In this document: positions 26,335-35,651 of the stretch, piece by piece
Layout: each line of letters begins with the position of its first letter
Numbering within the stretch: the first letter of the stretch is position 1
From: Bacteroidaceae bacterium
GTDB taxonomy: Bacteria; Bacteroidota; Bacteroidia; Bacteroidales; Bacteroidaceae
Reading direction: 5' to 3'
NCBI GenBank assembly: GCA_024398715.1
Contig: JAKSIP010000008.1
Location: 18,750 to 82,749, forward strand
DNA length: 64,000 bases
The notes under the pieces: model-generated
Told to the model about the DNA's origin: nothing
Databases searched by the model: none
What the model saw: the letters and a program-made list of their open reading frames with translations, nothing else
Made by a program: the position numbers and the translations under genes

Positions 26335-27552
26335 ATGAAATACATAGTTATTCTTGGCGACGGTATGGCCGACTGGCCAATCAAGGAATTCGGAGACAAG
26401 ACCATACTCCAGAGAGCACACAAACCATACATGGATATGATGGCCCGATTGGGCCGTTGCGGCATGTACAAGACTGTTCCTGACGGATATACGCCTGGCA
26501 GCGAGGTTGCCAACATGGCAGTTATGGGTTACGATGTCCCCAAGGTTTTCCAGGGGCGCGGCGTACTTGAAGCCGCCAATATGGGTATCGAACTGGGTAA
26601 TGGCGATATGGGTATGCGCTGCAACCTTATCTGCATAGAAAACGGGAACATAAAGAACCACTCCGCCGGTCATATTACTACAGAAGAAGCGGACCAGCTG
26701 ATAAGATATCTTGACAAAGAGCTTGGTAATGATTCCGTCCATTTCCATACCGGAATACAGTACCGTCATCTGCTTGTCATAAAAAACGGTTGCAAGGATC
26801 TGGAATGCACACCGCCGCACGATGTGCCCGGCTCGCCGTTCCGTCCGCTGCTTGTCAAGGCAAAAACACCTGAGGCACAGCAGACTGCAGATTTGCTGAA
26901 CAGTCTTATCCTGCGTTCACAGGAAATACTTGAACAGCATCCCATAAACATTGCCCGCAAGCTGGCTGGAAAAGATATGGCCAACAGCATATGGCCATGG
27001 AGTCCCGGTTACAGACCGCAGATGGAGCCTGTAAGCAGCAAATTTCCGCACATAAAGAGTTGTTCCGTAATATCGGCCGTTGACCTGATAAAGGGCATAG
27101 GTCATTATGCCGGCATGAAAGTGATTGATGTTGAAGGTGCCACAGGACTGTTCAACACCAACTACGAAAACAAAGCCAACGCCGCCATAGACGCATTGCG
27201 TACGGACAATTTTGTATATGTGCATGTTGAGGCTCCGGACGAGGCCGGACACGAGGGCAACGTTCCGCTCAAACTGCAGACTGTTGAAGATCTGGACCGC
27301 CGCCTTATAGGTCCCATATTCGAGGCGGTCAAGAACTGGGATGAACCTGTAGCGTTTGCTGTTCTTCCGGACCACCCCACTCCGTGTCTTCACCGCACAC
27401 ATACATCAGATGCCATACCTTTCCTGATATATTACCCGGGAATAGAACCGGACAGTGTGCAATGCTATGACGAACAGTCCTGCAAAGCGGGGTCTTACGG
27501 GACAATTGAAGGCACACGGTTTGCGGACATTTTCTTGAACATACATAAATAA
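26335..27552 (+). CDS. apgM: Cofactor-independent phosphoglycerate mutase, archaeal type
   Basis: Interconverts 3- and 2-phosphoglycerate in glycolysis. The 405-residue protein is an alkaline-phosphatase-superfamily enzyme with N-terminal metal motif GDGMADWP, probable phosphoserine Ser56 in PGSEVANMAVMGYD, and the C-terminal metal site LPDHPTPC. An upstream ATG at 26284 lies in the promoter region and adds a non-homologous leader, so 26335 is used. Followed 26 bases later by thrC. Bacteroidales often pair this gene with amino-acid genes, where it is sometimes labelled a homoserine-kinase-like mutase. Confidence 0.9.
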   Translation: MKYIVILGDGMADWPIKEFGDKTILQRAHKPYMDMMARLGRCGMYKTVPDGYTPGSEVANMAVMGYDVPKVFQGRGVLEAANMGIELGNGDMGMRCNLICIENGNIKNHSAGHITTEEADQLIRYLDKELGNDSVHFHTGIQYRHLLVIKNGCKDLECTPPHDVPGSPFRPLLVKAKTPEAQQTADLLNSLILRSQEILEQHPINIARKLAGKDMANSIWPWSPGYRPQMEPVSSKFPHIKSCSVISAVDLIKGIGHYAGMKVIDVEGATGLFNTNYENKANAAIDALRTDNFVYVHVEAPDEAGHEGNVPLKLQTVEDLDRRLIGPIFEAVKNWDEPVAFAVLPDHPTPCLHRTHTSDAIPFLIYYPGIEPDSVQCYDEQSCKAGSYGTIEGTRFADIFLNIHK

Positions 27553-27578
27553 TTAATTGATAATACATTCTATACAAC

Positions 27579-28877
27579 ATGCTATATTACAGTACAAACG
27601 GTAAAGCGCCAAAGGCAACACTTGCCGAGGCCGTTGTAAAGGGTCTTGCACCGGACCGCGGTCTTTATATGCCTGAGCGTCTTGAGAAACTTCCACAGAG
27701 TTTCTATGACACAATTGACACGCTGTCATTTCAGGAAATATCATACAGAGTGGCAAGCGCTCTATTTGGAGAAGATATTCCTGCCGATGACCTGAAAAAG
27801 ATTGTATATGACACACTGAGTTTTGAAACACCGGTTGTCCACATAGACGGAAACATATATACGGAAGAACTTTTTCATGGTCCTACGCTTGCATTCAAAG
27901 ATGTCGGTGCCCGCTTTATGGCCCGTCTGTTGGGATATTTCAACAAAAACGAAAAACGTCTGGTAAACGTGCTTGTTGCTACAAGCGGCGATACAGGCAG
28001 CGCTGTTGCCAATGGTTTTCTTGGTGTTGAAGGAGTCCATGTATATGTACTGTATCCCAAAGGAAAGGTAAGTCCTATTCAGGAATGCCAGTTCACAACC
28101 CTTGGCCAGAATATAACAGCTCTTGAAATTGATGGTGTGTTCGATGACTGTCAGGCACTTGTCAAAAGTGCGTTCATGGACCAGCAGCTTAATGACCACA
28201 TGAAGCTCACAAGCGCAAATTCAATCAACGTGGCACGCTTCCTGCCGCAGGCATTCTACTATTTCAACGCCTACGCACAGATGAAGAAACTTGGTAAGGC
28301 GGACAATATGGTTATCTGCGTTCCCAGCGGAAACTTCGGAAACATTACCGCAGGTCTGTTCGGCTGGTTCATGGGACTGCCCGTAAAGCGTTTCATAGCT
28401 GCCAACAATGCCAACGACATATTCTACAAATATCTGCAGACAGGTGTCTATTCACCCAAACCGTCGGTACAGACTCTGGCAAACGCCATGGATGTTGGAG
28501 ACCCAAGCAACTTTGCACGCGTACTTGCGCTCTACAAAGGTTCCCACAAGGATATTGCAGCACACATTGCAGGTGCAACATATTCAGATGCGCAGATTGC
28601 AGAAACAATTGCAGACACCTTCAACCGTACCGGTTATGTGCTTGACCCGCACGGAGCCTGCGGTTACCGCGCACTGAAGGAAGGCCTTGCAGATGGCGAA
28701 CAGGGCGTATTCATAGAGACAGCCCATCCTGCCAAATTCAAGGAGAAGGTCGATGCCATACTTGGCGGCGACATTGAGATTCCTGCAAAGCTCCAGGCAT
28801 TCATGAAAGGGACCAAACAGTCTGTAGAACTTGGAAAAGACTTTGAAGGATTCAAGAAATTCCTTCTGAACCAATAG
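27579..28877 (+). CDS. thrC: Threonine synthase
   Basis: PLP enzyme converting O-phosphohomoserine to threonine. The 432 residues show the N-terminal MLYYSTNGKAPKATLAEAVVKGLAPDRGLYMP typical of the E. coli-like class only in its first part, the PLP-binding Lys107 in GPTLAFKDVGARFM, the SGDTGSAVANG phosphate loop and SGNFGN. It follows apgM closely and precedes the MetH-activation-like gene by 14 bases. Some apgM-like proteins act as homoserine kinases, which would supply the substrate; that link is inference here. Confidence 0.95.
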   Translation: MLYYSTNGKAPKATLAEAVVKGLAPDRGLYMPERLEKLPQSFYDTIDTLSFQEISYRVASALFGEDIPADDLKKIVYDTLSFETPVVHIDGNIYTEELFHGPTLAFKDVGARFMARLLGYFNKNEKRLVNVLVATSGDTGSAVANGFLGVEGVHVYVLYPKGKVSPIQECQFTTLGQNITALEIDGVFDDCQALVKSAFMDQQLNDHMKLTSANSINVARFLPQAFYYFNAYAQMKKLGKADNMVICVPSGNFGNITAGLFGWFMGLPVKRFIAANNANDIFYKYLQTGVYSPKPSVQTLANAMDVGDPSNFARVLALYKGSHKDIAAHIAGATYSDAQIAETIADTFNRTGYVLDPHGACGYRALKEGLADGEQGVFIETAHPAKFKEKVDAILGGDIEIPAKLQAFMKGTKQSVELGKDFEGFKKFLLNQ

Positions 28878-28891
28878 AAATCAGACCCGGC

Positions 28892-29578
28892 ATGGTACCC
28901 GTCAAATGTACAGATTTGAAAGTAGATTACAGCGAAATCTACAATAATATGGGACTGGGCACAAATACGCCCGATGCCGTTACAGAAAACACAACAGAAC
29001 TCCATCTTAAAGAAGCCCTGCTGCGTCTCAAGCCACGCTTTGAGTACCATATTGTTGATGGTACCATGTCAGAAGAAGGCATCACTCTGACAACAAACGG
29101 AAAGTGTGCTGAATTCAATACCGGACATATTATTACGCACGGACTCAGGAACGCCCAGAAATTTGTTATATTTGTGGCATCGGTAGGACCGGAATATACT
29201 GCATGGACCGCAGAACTGTCCGGCAAAGGCGATGTCTTTGTCAACTTTGTTGTAGATTGCATAGGTTCCGCCATTGTTGAAAGTGTTGCAGATTATATGG
29301 AACAGTGTCTGCAGACCGAACTGGATCAGAATGGTTTGAAACGCACAAACCGTTTCAGTCCCGGTTACTGCGGATGGCATGTCAGAGAGCAGCAGTTGCT
29401 TTTCTCTCTGTTCCCCGAAAAGAATCCGTGCCAGATTGAACTGACAGATTCATGCCTGATGCTTCCCATAAAATCTGTGAGCGGAATTATAGGAATTGGA
29501 ACGGATGTCCGTTATCTGCCCTATTCATGCAACCTATGCAATTTTGCAATGTGCTATAAACGTAAAAAGAAACAATAA
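28892..29578 (+). CDS. Stand-alone MetH activation-domain-like protein
   Basis: A 228-residue protein resembling the C-terminal, S-adenosylmethionine-binding activation domain of cobalamin-dependent methionine synthase. The match is seen in NRFSPGYCGWHVREQQLLF, the acidic LTDSCLMLPIKSVSGIIGIG and a final CNLCNFAMC. The catalytic MetH domains are not in the window. In species where MetH lacks this domain, such a protein would reactivate the enzyme in trans. It lies between thrC and the first CstA gene (12 bases). Confidence 0.8.
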   Translation: MVPVKCTDLKVDYSEIYNNMGLGTNTPDAVTENTTELHLKEALLRLKPRFEYHIVDGTMSEEGITLTTNGKCAEFNTGHIITHGLRNAQKFVIFVASVGPEYTAWTAELSGKGDVFVNFVVDCIGSAIVESVADYMEQCLQTELDQNGLKRTNRFSPGYCGWHVREQQLLFSLFPEKNPCQIELTDSCLMLPIKSVSGIIGIGTDVRYLPYSCNLCNFAMCYKRKKKQ

Positions 29579-29590
29579 ACACATATAGAG

Positions 29591-31039
29591 ATGGTAACGT
29601 TTTGTATCAGTGTAGTCCTTCTGATATTGGGCTATATCTTTTATGGAAGAGTCGTTGAAAAGGTTTTCAACAAAGATTCAAACAGAGAAACACCGGTAAA
29701 CCGTCTGGCAGACGGAGTTGACTACGTCAGACTCCCGGCTTGGAAATGTTTTATGATCCAATTTCTGAACATTGCCGGTGTAGGCCCTATTTTCGGTGCC
29801 ATTCTTGGTGCAATGTACGGTCCGTCCTGCTATCTGTGGATTGTATTCGGCTGCATTTTTGCCGGTGCGGTACATGACTACATGACAGGAATGATATCGC
29901 TGCGCAAAGACGGAAAGAACATGCCTTTCATTGTCCGTTCCCAATTGGGTAAGTTCATGGGACATTTCATGGACGTAGTTATGATAGCCATGCTGCTGAT
30001 GGTAATTGTAGCGTTCACAAAAAGTCCGTCACAGCTGTTGAGCGGGCTTACCAATGACAATATGTCTGTCATGACTTGGGAAGCGATAATTATACTGTAT
30101 TTCTTTGTTGCCTCTTTTGTTCCCATCGATAAGATAATAGGACGCATTTACCCATTGTTCGGAATAATACTTCTTGGAACAGCCGTTGCCCTGTGCATTG
30201 CAATGTTTGTAAACAATGCCCCTGTTCCTGAGATTACTGACGGTTTGTTCAACAGACAGAATCCTGAAAAACAGCCAATTTTCCCGATGATGTTCGTAAG
30301 CATTGCATGCGGAGCAATATCCGGTTTCCATGCATCACAATCCCCTATCATTTCAAAATGTCTGGCAAACGAAGACCTTGGCCGCCCCATATTCTACGGT
30401 TCAATGATTACCGAAGGCATTGTTGCCCTTATCTGGGCAGCGGTGGCATCGTCTTTCTTTGGAGGATACGGCGGACTTGCAGGTTTCCTGGCCGAACATG
30501 AAAACAGTGCTGCTGCAGTAGTATCAACAGCATGCACCGGCTGGTTGGGAAAAGTAGGCGGAATAATAGGCATACTGGGTGTTGTGTGCGCATGCATAAC
30601 CAGCGGCGATACTGCACTGCGCTCTTCACGTCTGGTCATATCAGAGCTTTTCAATTTCAACAAAAACTCCATTTGGACACGTATTGTGATAATTATTCCG
30701 TTCCTGATAGCCGCCACATTCATAATGTCCATAAGATTCGATGTGATATGGCGTTACTTTGGATGGACCAACCAGTTTCTGAGCATGTTCGCTCTGTGGT
30801 CCGCCACAATTTACCTTACAAAAAGGAAACGCAATTTTCTCATTACCCTGATTCCGGCAATATTCATGACATTCATCTGCACATCGTTCATCTGTTTTGC
30901 TGAATACGGTTTCAGAATGTCACTGGACGCAAGTTATACGGCTGCCATTTTTATCACGGTAATTTTCTCATTGGCATTCATCGGCTGGTACAGATACGTA
31001 TATGTCAAGAATGACTGGGAACAGGATGACAAGAACTAA
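29591..31039 (+). CDS. CstA-family transporter, first copy
   Basis: A 482-residue membrane protein of the carbon-starvation CstA family, about 200 residues shorter than E. coli CstA. It has about twelve hydrophobic helices and the family core AWKCFMIQFLNIAGVGPIFGAILGAMYGP, GAVHDYMTGM and FHASQSP. E. coli members carry pyruvate or peptides. It is followed 19 bases later by a paralogue of exactly the same length. Whether these two share a substrate cannot be told. Confidence 0.9.
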   Translation: MVTFCISVVLLILGYIFYGRVVEKVFNKDSNRETPVNRLADGVDYVRLPAWKCFMIQFLNIAGVGPIFGAILGAMYGPSCYLWIVFGCIFAGAVHDYMTGMISLRKDGKNMPFIVRSQLGKFMGHFMDVVMIAMLLMVIVAFTKSPSQLLSGLTNDNMSVMTWEAIIILYFFVASFVPIDKIIGRIYPLFGIILLGTAVALCIAMFVNNAPVPEITDGLFNRQNPEKQPIFPMMFVSIACGAISGFHASQSPIISKCLANEDLGRPIFYGSMITEGIVALIWAAVASSFFGGYGGLAGFLAEHENSAAAVVSTACTGWLGKVGGIIGILGVVCACITSGDTALRSSRLVISELFNFNKNSIWTRIVIIIPFLIAATFIMSIRFDVIWRYFGWTNQFLSMFALWSATIYLTKRKRNFLITLIPAIFMTFICTSFICFAEYGFRMSLDASYTAAIFITVIFSLAFIGWYRYVYVKNDWEQDDKN

Positions 31040-31058
31040 CTAAATAAAACCAACCATA

Positions 31059-32507
31059 ATGATTACATTCCTTTCAAGCATAGTACTCCTTATTTTGGGA
31101 TACATATTTTACGGTAAAATTACAGAAAAAGTATTTCTGGCAGATCCGGACAGAGCAACACCTGCCACACGCATGGCTGACGGAGTTGACTACATTCATA
31201 TGCCAGTATGGAAATGTTTTATTGTCCAATTTCTGAATATTGCGGGCGTTGGTCCCATTTTCGGTGCAATTGTCGGTGCCATGTATGGGCCGGCATCGTT
31301 TTTATGGATTGTGTTCGGAAGTATCTTTGCCGGAGCGGTACATGACTATATGAGCGGAATGATGTCCGTACGTAAAGACGGGAACAATATGCCTTTGCTG
31401 ATCCAATCCCAACTGGGAAGAGTAATTGGCTTTTTCATCAATATTTTCATCATACTGATGGTTGTACTGGTTGTTGTCACATTTACCCAAAGTCCTGCTA
31501 CATTGCTTACGAATATGACAAATAATACAGTCTCAGAGCACGTTTGGATAGCAATAATACTTGTTTACTATTTTATTGCATCTTTTGTTCCTATTGACAA
31601 AATCATTGGAAAGATATACCCGGTGTTCGGAGCGCTTCTTCTTCTGACAGCAATTGCACTTATTGTAGTAATGGTTGTCAGACTGATGCCTATTCCTGAA
31701 ATTACTGAAGGTCTTCATAACAGACAGAGCAATCCCGCGGAAACACCTATATTCCCTATGATGTTTGTCAGTATCGCATGCGGAGCAATATCCGGATTCC
31801 ACGCATCCCAGTCCCCTATCATATCCAGGTGTATTGAGAACGAGAAATACGGACGCCCTGTATTCTATGGTGCAATGATTACAGAAGGTCTTGTAGCCCT
31901 TATCTGGGCTGCCGCAGCAGCAACATTCTTTGGAGGGTATGACGGACTTATCGGTTTTCTGGCAGAACACAACAACAGTGCGGCAGCTGTAGTTTCGACA
32001 GTATGCAATACCGCGCTTGGCAAGATTGGCGGCATTATGGGTGTTCTGGGAGTAGTCTGCGCATGCATTACTACCGGAGATACAAGTGTACGCGCAGGAC
32101 GTCTTATCATTTCTGAATTTCTGAACATTCCGCAGAACAATATCTGGAGACGTATGACCATTGTCATCCCAATCATTCTGATAGCCCTTTGGATGATGAA
32201 TTTCCAATTTGATGTTCTATGGCGTTACTTTGGATGGAACAACCAGTTATTAAGCGTATTTACGCTTTGGGCCATTACAGTTTACCTGTGCAAAAGAAAA
32301 CGCCAGTATGTCATATCGCTGGTTCCGGCGCTGTTCATGACATTCATCTGCACATCGTTCATCTGTTTTGCAAAGATTGGCTTCAACATGAATCTGACAT
32401 GGAGCTACATCTCAGCCGGATGCGTTGACCTGATGATGCTGATTGTATTCCTCAGATGGAAGACCAACATATTCAAAAACGACGGTGAAGAATCACATAT
32501 AGGATAA
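31059..32507 (+). CDS. CstA-family transporter, second copy
   Basis: Also 482 residues, aligned end to end with the preceding gene: VWKCFIVQFLNIAGVGPIFGAIVGAMYGP, GAVHDYMSGM and the same WRYFGWNNQ and FMTFICTSFICFA blocks. Variable loops and tails differ, showing an old tandem duplication rather than a recent one. Its last 35 bases overlap the 3' end of the convergent permease gene. Confidence 0.9.
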   Translation: MITFLSSIVLLILGYIFYGKITEKVFLADPDRATPATRMADGVDYIHMPVWKCFIVQFLNIAGVGPIFGAIVGAMYGPASFLWIVFGSIFAGAVHDYMSGMMSVRKDGNNMPLLIQSQLGRVIGFFINIFIILMVVLVVVTFTQSPATLLTNMTNNTVSEHVWIAIILVYYFIASFVPIDKIIGKIYPVFGALLLLTAIALIVVMVVRLMPIPEITEGLHNRQSNPAETPIFPMMFVSIACGAISGFHASQSPIISRCIENEKYGRPVFYGAMITEGLVALIWAAAAATFFGGYDGLIGFLAEHNNSAAAVVSTVCNTALGKIGGIMGVLGVVCACITTGDTSVRAGRLIISEFLNIPQNNIWRRMTIVIPIILIALWMMNFQFDVLWRYFGWNNQLLSVFTLWAITVYLCKRKRQYVISLVPALFMTFICTSFICFAKIGFNMNLTWSYISAGCVDLMMLIVFLRWKTNIFKNDGEESHIG

Positions 32508-33471
32508 CCGGAACACCTACAAAAGGTGTTATGGCATTCAATGGGATAATGCCGTGTCCGGTTGGAAGCGAACTGAGTATTGTGCAGAACAACGCAATGG
32601 CAGCACCGCAAAGTATTGTAAAAGGAACAGTACGGCGATGATTGTTATCCTGACAAATCATACGGGCTATATGCGGAACTGTTAGTCCGATAAAAGAAAC
32701 AGGTCCGCAGAAAGCAGTGGTTGAGGCAACCAGAAGACCCGTTGACAGCAATAGCACTGTTCGGGAACGTTTTATGTTTATTCCAAGGTTTGCCGCATAA
32801 TTATCGCCAAGGAGAAGTGCGTTCAGAGGTTTTACAAGAAACACTGACAATGCCAGGCCAGCAACAGAAAGTATTGCCAGCAGAGGCAATTTTTCCATCC
32901 CTACACCACCAAAATTTCCCATTCCCCATATTGCATATGAATGGACGCCTTCCGATGTTGAAAAAAAGGTGACAAGAGTAACAGCTGACTGGGCAAGATA
33001 ACTTACCAGAATGCCGGCAATAAGCAACATTATATTATTGCACAGCACACGGGACAGAAGAAGTATGATTCCCATAACCAGCAAAGCGCCTATGAAAGCT
33101 CCAATCACAACAGCCACATTGCCTCCAAGAGAAATGGATCCGACCGAGACCTGACCTCCAAGCATAAGCATTACTATGGCTACTCCCAGACCGGCACCGC
33201 TGTTCAATCCCAGAATGTCAGGACCGGCAAGCGGATTACGGAACAGAGTCTGCAGCATAAGGCCGGAAACGGCAAGAGACGCTCCACACAAAACGGCAGT
33301 AATGCTCTGCGGAAGTCTGCTATCAAGAATAATGCCTGTCCAGCTTGCCTTTGCCCCATTACCAAGCAATATTTGAAAAACTTGGGAAAAGGGAATGTGT
33401 ACCGCTCCAACAAAAAGCGAAACAAAAAAGAGTATTATGACAATTACCGATAGCAGTACGTAACGTTTCAT
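32473..33471 (-). CDS. FecCD/BtuC-type ABC transporter permease
   Basis: A 332-residue inner-membrane permease for iron chelates, haem or cobalamin, with about nine to ten helices. Family signatures are SRLPQSITAVLCGASLAVSGLMLQTLFRNPLAGPDILGLNSGAGLG and FIGLTVPHIARMI. No solute-binding or ATPase gene adjoins it in the window, so the partners must be elsewhere. The start at 33471 is chosen over 33531, whose extra residues overlap the divergent pnuC region. The nearby MetH-activation-like gene makes cobalamin a possible cargo, but this is inference. Confidence 0.85.
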   Translation of the reverse strand: MKRYVLLSVIVIILFFVSLFVGAVHIPFSQVFQILLGNGAKASWTGIILDSRLPQSITAVLCGASLAVSGLMLQTLFRNPLAGPDILGLNSGAGLGVAIVMLMLGGQVSVGSISLGGNVAVVIGAFIGALLVMGIILLLSRVLCNNIMLLIAGILVSYLAQSAVTLVTFFSTSEGVHSYAIWGMGNFGGVGMEKLPLLAILSVAGLALSVFLVKPLNALLLGDNYAANLGINIKRSRTVLLLSTGLLVASTTAFCGPVSFIGLTVPHIARMICQDNNHRRTVPFTILCGAAIALFCTILSSLPTGHGIIPLNAITPFVGVPVILYVILHRRF

Positions 33472-33505
33472 GTTGCAAAAATAGGAAAAATATAACATAA
33501 ATTGT

Positions 33506-33526
33506 GGCAAAATAAGTAATTTTGCC
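33506..33526. promoter_or_regulatory. 21-base inverted repeat overlapping divergent promoters
   Basis: GGCAAAAT-AAGTA-ATTTTGCC has perfect 8-base arms. Its right arm carries the plus-strand -7 match TAATTTTG (33517-33524) for pnuC; the left arm gives TTATTTTG on the minus strand, one base off consensus, for the permease. A repressor here could silence both genes. Confidence 0.5.
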
Positions 33527-33531
33527 GACAA

Positions 33532-34269
33532 ATGAAACCGGCCAGACTTTTTAACCTTAACAGTTGGGATATATTCCTGATTGGAGGATTTACCGCTATC
33601 AGCATTCTATTGGAGTTGTCAGGAAACCCTACGGGCAACAACAGATTACCTGTACTTGGATTTGTAGCAGGTCTGTTCAGCATATTATGCGCAATTTATG
33701 GAGCAAAAGGGAATATTTCAAATTTCTTTTTCGGGTTTATCGGTTCACTGCTGACCGCATATATAGCCTACAGGCAGCAATTATGGAGCAACTGCGCAAT
33801 ATATCTGCTGTTCAATGCCCCCATTCAGATTGTGGGTCTTATCCAGTGGAAAAAACGTCTGAAAGAGAACACACCGGCAGTAACCCCGCGATGGATGACA
33901 TGGAGACAGCGCATTGTCACTACAGTATCAACAATAGCAGCCATAGCGGGTATTACAATAGTATTGGCTATCAAAGAAGACCCTCAGCCATTATTGGACT
34001 CCACAACTACTCTGCTGGTTATCGTTGCCCAGCTTATGCTGACATTTGCCTATACCGATTTGTGGATAGTATGGATAATATGCAACACGTGCAATATCAT
34101 TATGTGGAGCATTGCATCGCGTTCGGGAGATTCCGATGCCATACTGACACTTGTACGTTCCTGCTTCTTTATGCTGAACACAATTTATGGCATAATAAAC
34201 TGGATCCGGTTGGAGCATTCAGACAAGAAAGATTCTACAAAACAGACAGAAAGCGATGTCATCTCTTAA
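33532..34269 (+). CDS. pnuC: PnuC-family nicotinamide riboside (or thiamine) transporter
   Basis: A 245-residue protein with seven hydrophobic helices, the fold of PnuC vitamin transporters. The family-like GNISNFFFGFIGSLLTAYIAYRQ, the NAPIQIVGLIQWKK stretch and the C-terminal TDLWIVWIICNTCNIIMW are visible. Nicotinamide riboside is the usual cargo; PnuT relatives carry thiamine. No TPP or NAD riboswitch fits in the 60-base upstream gap. The gene ends 14 bases inside radA. The -7 box sits only seven bases before the ATG, so the leader would be almost absent. Confidence 0.85.
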   Translation: MKPARLFNLNSWDIFLIGGFTAISILLELSGNPTGNNRLPVLGFVAGLFSILCAIYGAKGNISNFFFGFIGSLLTAYIAYRQQLWSNCAIYLLFNAPIQIVGLIQWKKRLKENTPAVTPRWMTWRQRIVTTVSTIAAIAGITIVLAIKEDPQPLLDSTTTLLVIVAQLMLTFAYTDLWIVWIICNTCNIIMWSIASRSGDSDAILTLVRSCFFMLNTIYGIINWIRLEHSDKKDSTKQTESDVIS

Positions 34270-35647
34270 AGACAAAATAGTTTACGTATGCAGCGAGTGC
34301 GGTTATGACCAGCCCAAGTGGAGCGGGAAATGTCCCTCCTGCGGAGCTTGGAACAGTTTTGTTGAACAACGCACGGCACCGGAAAAGCCTGCGTCGGGTT
34401 TCAGTAGAGAAAACAGGCAGAATCACGTTGCAGGGGCAATACCGTTGAAACATGTAAAGGGTGAAAGCGAGTTGCGCATTTCTATGCCCGATGCCGAATT
34501 GAACCGCGTTCTGGGCGGTGGTCTGGTATTAGGTTCCATAACACTGATTGGAGGTGAGCCCGGAATTGGCAAATCCACTCTTATTCTACAGACAGCACTT
34601 TCCATGCAGGACAAAAAGGTTTTCTATGTTTCCGGAGAAGAGAGCGCGCGTCAGATTAAAATGAGAGCGGACCGTCTTATGGAGAATATTGGAAATGAAA
34701 TGCCTGAGACGTTATATATATGTACGGAAACCAATCTTGAAAAGATATTCGAACAGTCAAATTCCTTACAGCCTGATATTATTGTGGTAGATTCCATTCA
34801 GACAATCAGTTCCGATTATGCGGATTCGACTGCAGGAAGTATCAGTCAGATAAAGGAATGCGCCACTTCTCTGTTGAAATATGCCAAAGAGAGCGGCATC
34901 CCTGTAATTCTTATCGGACACATCACCAAAGAGGGTTCAATTGCCGGTCCTAAAGTATTGGAACACATCGTTGACACCATCATACAGTTTGAAGGAGACA
35001 GACAATATCTGTACCGTTTGCTGAGACCTGTAAAGAACCGCTTTGGCAGTACCGCAGAAATAGGCATATACCAGATGGAGAGTTACGGTTTGCGCCCGGT
35101 AAGCAACCCTTCTGAGCTGCTGATGAATACCCATTCCGAAAACATGAGCGGAGTATCCATAGCGTGCACTATAGAAGGAATCAGACCTTTACTGATAGAG
35201 ACCCAGGCTCTTGTAAGCAGCGCCGTATATGGGACACCGCAACGTTCAGCCGTAGGTTTTGATATACGCCGTCTCAATATGCTTCTGGCCGTTCTGGAAA
35301 AACGTGTAGGGTTCAAACTGGCACAGAAAGATGTATTTCTGAACATTGCAGGTGGAATCAAGGTAAATGACCCCGCCATGGACCTGTCTGTCATAACATC
35401 TGTCCTTTCCAGCAGTATTGACATTGCTCTTGACAGGGATATTTGCCTGGCTGGAGAGGTAGGCCTATCTGGAGAAATCCGTCCTATCAGCCGCGCCGAG
35501 CAGCGTATTTCCGAGGCTCAACGTCTTGGTTTCAGGAAAATCATTCTGCCAGCCAGCTGTTTGGGCAAAATAGACAGAAAGAAATACGGGATAGAGATAG
35601 TAGGGGCAACCAAAGTTGAGCAGACTTTCAAATATCTGTTCGGATAA
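34256..35647 (+). CDS. radA: DNA repair protein RadA/Sms
   Basis: RecA-like helicase that helps branch migration of recombination intermediates. The 463 residues carry a C4 zinc finger (Cys12, Cys15, Cys26, Cys29), Walker A GEPGIGKS at 100-107, the RadA KNRFG motif at 260-264, and a C-terminal Lon-like domain (SGEIRPI). It starts within the end of pnuC (14-base overlap) and the oxidoreductase gene begins four bases after its stop. Confidence 0.96.
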   Translation: MSSLKDKIVYVCSECGYDQPKWSGKCPSCGAWNSFVEQRTAPEKPASGFSRENRQNHVAGAIPLKHVKGESELRISMPDAELNRVLGGGLVLGSITLIGGEPGIGKSTLILQTALSMQDKKVFYVSGEESARQIKMRADRLMENIGNEMPETLYICTETNLEKIFEQSNSLQPDIIVVDSIQTISSDYADSTAGSISQIKECATSLLKYAKESGIPVILIGHITKEGSIAGPKVLEHIVDTIIQFEGDRQYLYRLLRPVKNRFGSTAEIGIYQMESYGLRPVSNPSELLMNTHSENMSGVSIACTIEGIRPLLIETQALVSSAVYGTPQRSAVGFDIRRLNMLLAVLEKRVGFKLAQKDVFLNIAGGIKVNDPAMDLSVITSVLSSSIDIALDRDICLAGEVGLSGEIRPISRAEQRISEAQRLGFRKIILPASCLGKIDRKKYGIEIVGATKVEQTFKYLFG

Positions 35648-35651
35648 TTCT

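Noticed and set aside
31533..32207. 224-residue open frame on the minus strand inside the second CstA gene
   Set aside because: It is antisense to a clear transporter gene, rich in Cys, His and Asn, and resembles no family; the paralogous gene has a similar shadow.
32473..33471. Calling the permease a vitamin B12 transporter because of the MetH-activation-like gene
   Set aside because: FecCD permeases for iron, haem and cobalamin look alike, and no substrate-binding protein or TonB receptor is in the window.
33472..33531. Upstream start for the permease gene at 33531
   Set aside because: It would cover the whole intergenic palindrome and adds a stretch unlike FecCD proteins; the ATG at 33471 gives the normal first helix.
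33480..33531. TPP or NAD riboswitch before pnuC
   Set aside because: The gap is only 60 bases and the -7 box lies seven bases from the start codon, leaving no room for an aptamer.
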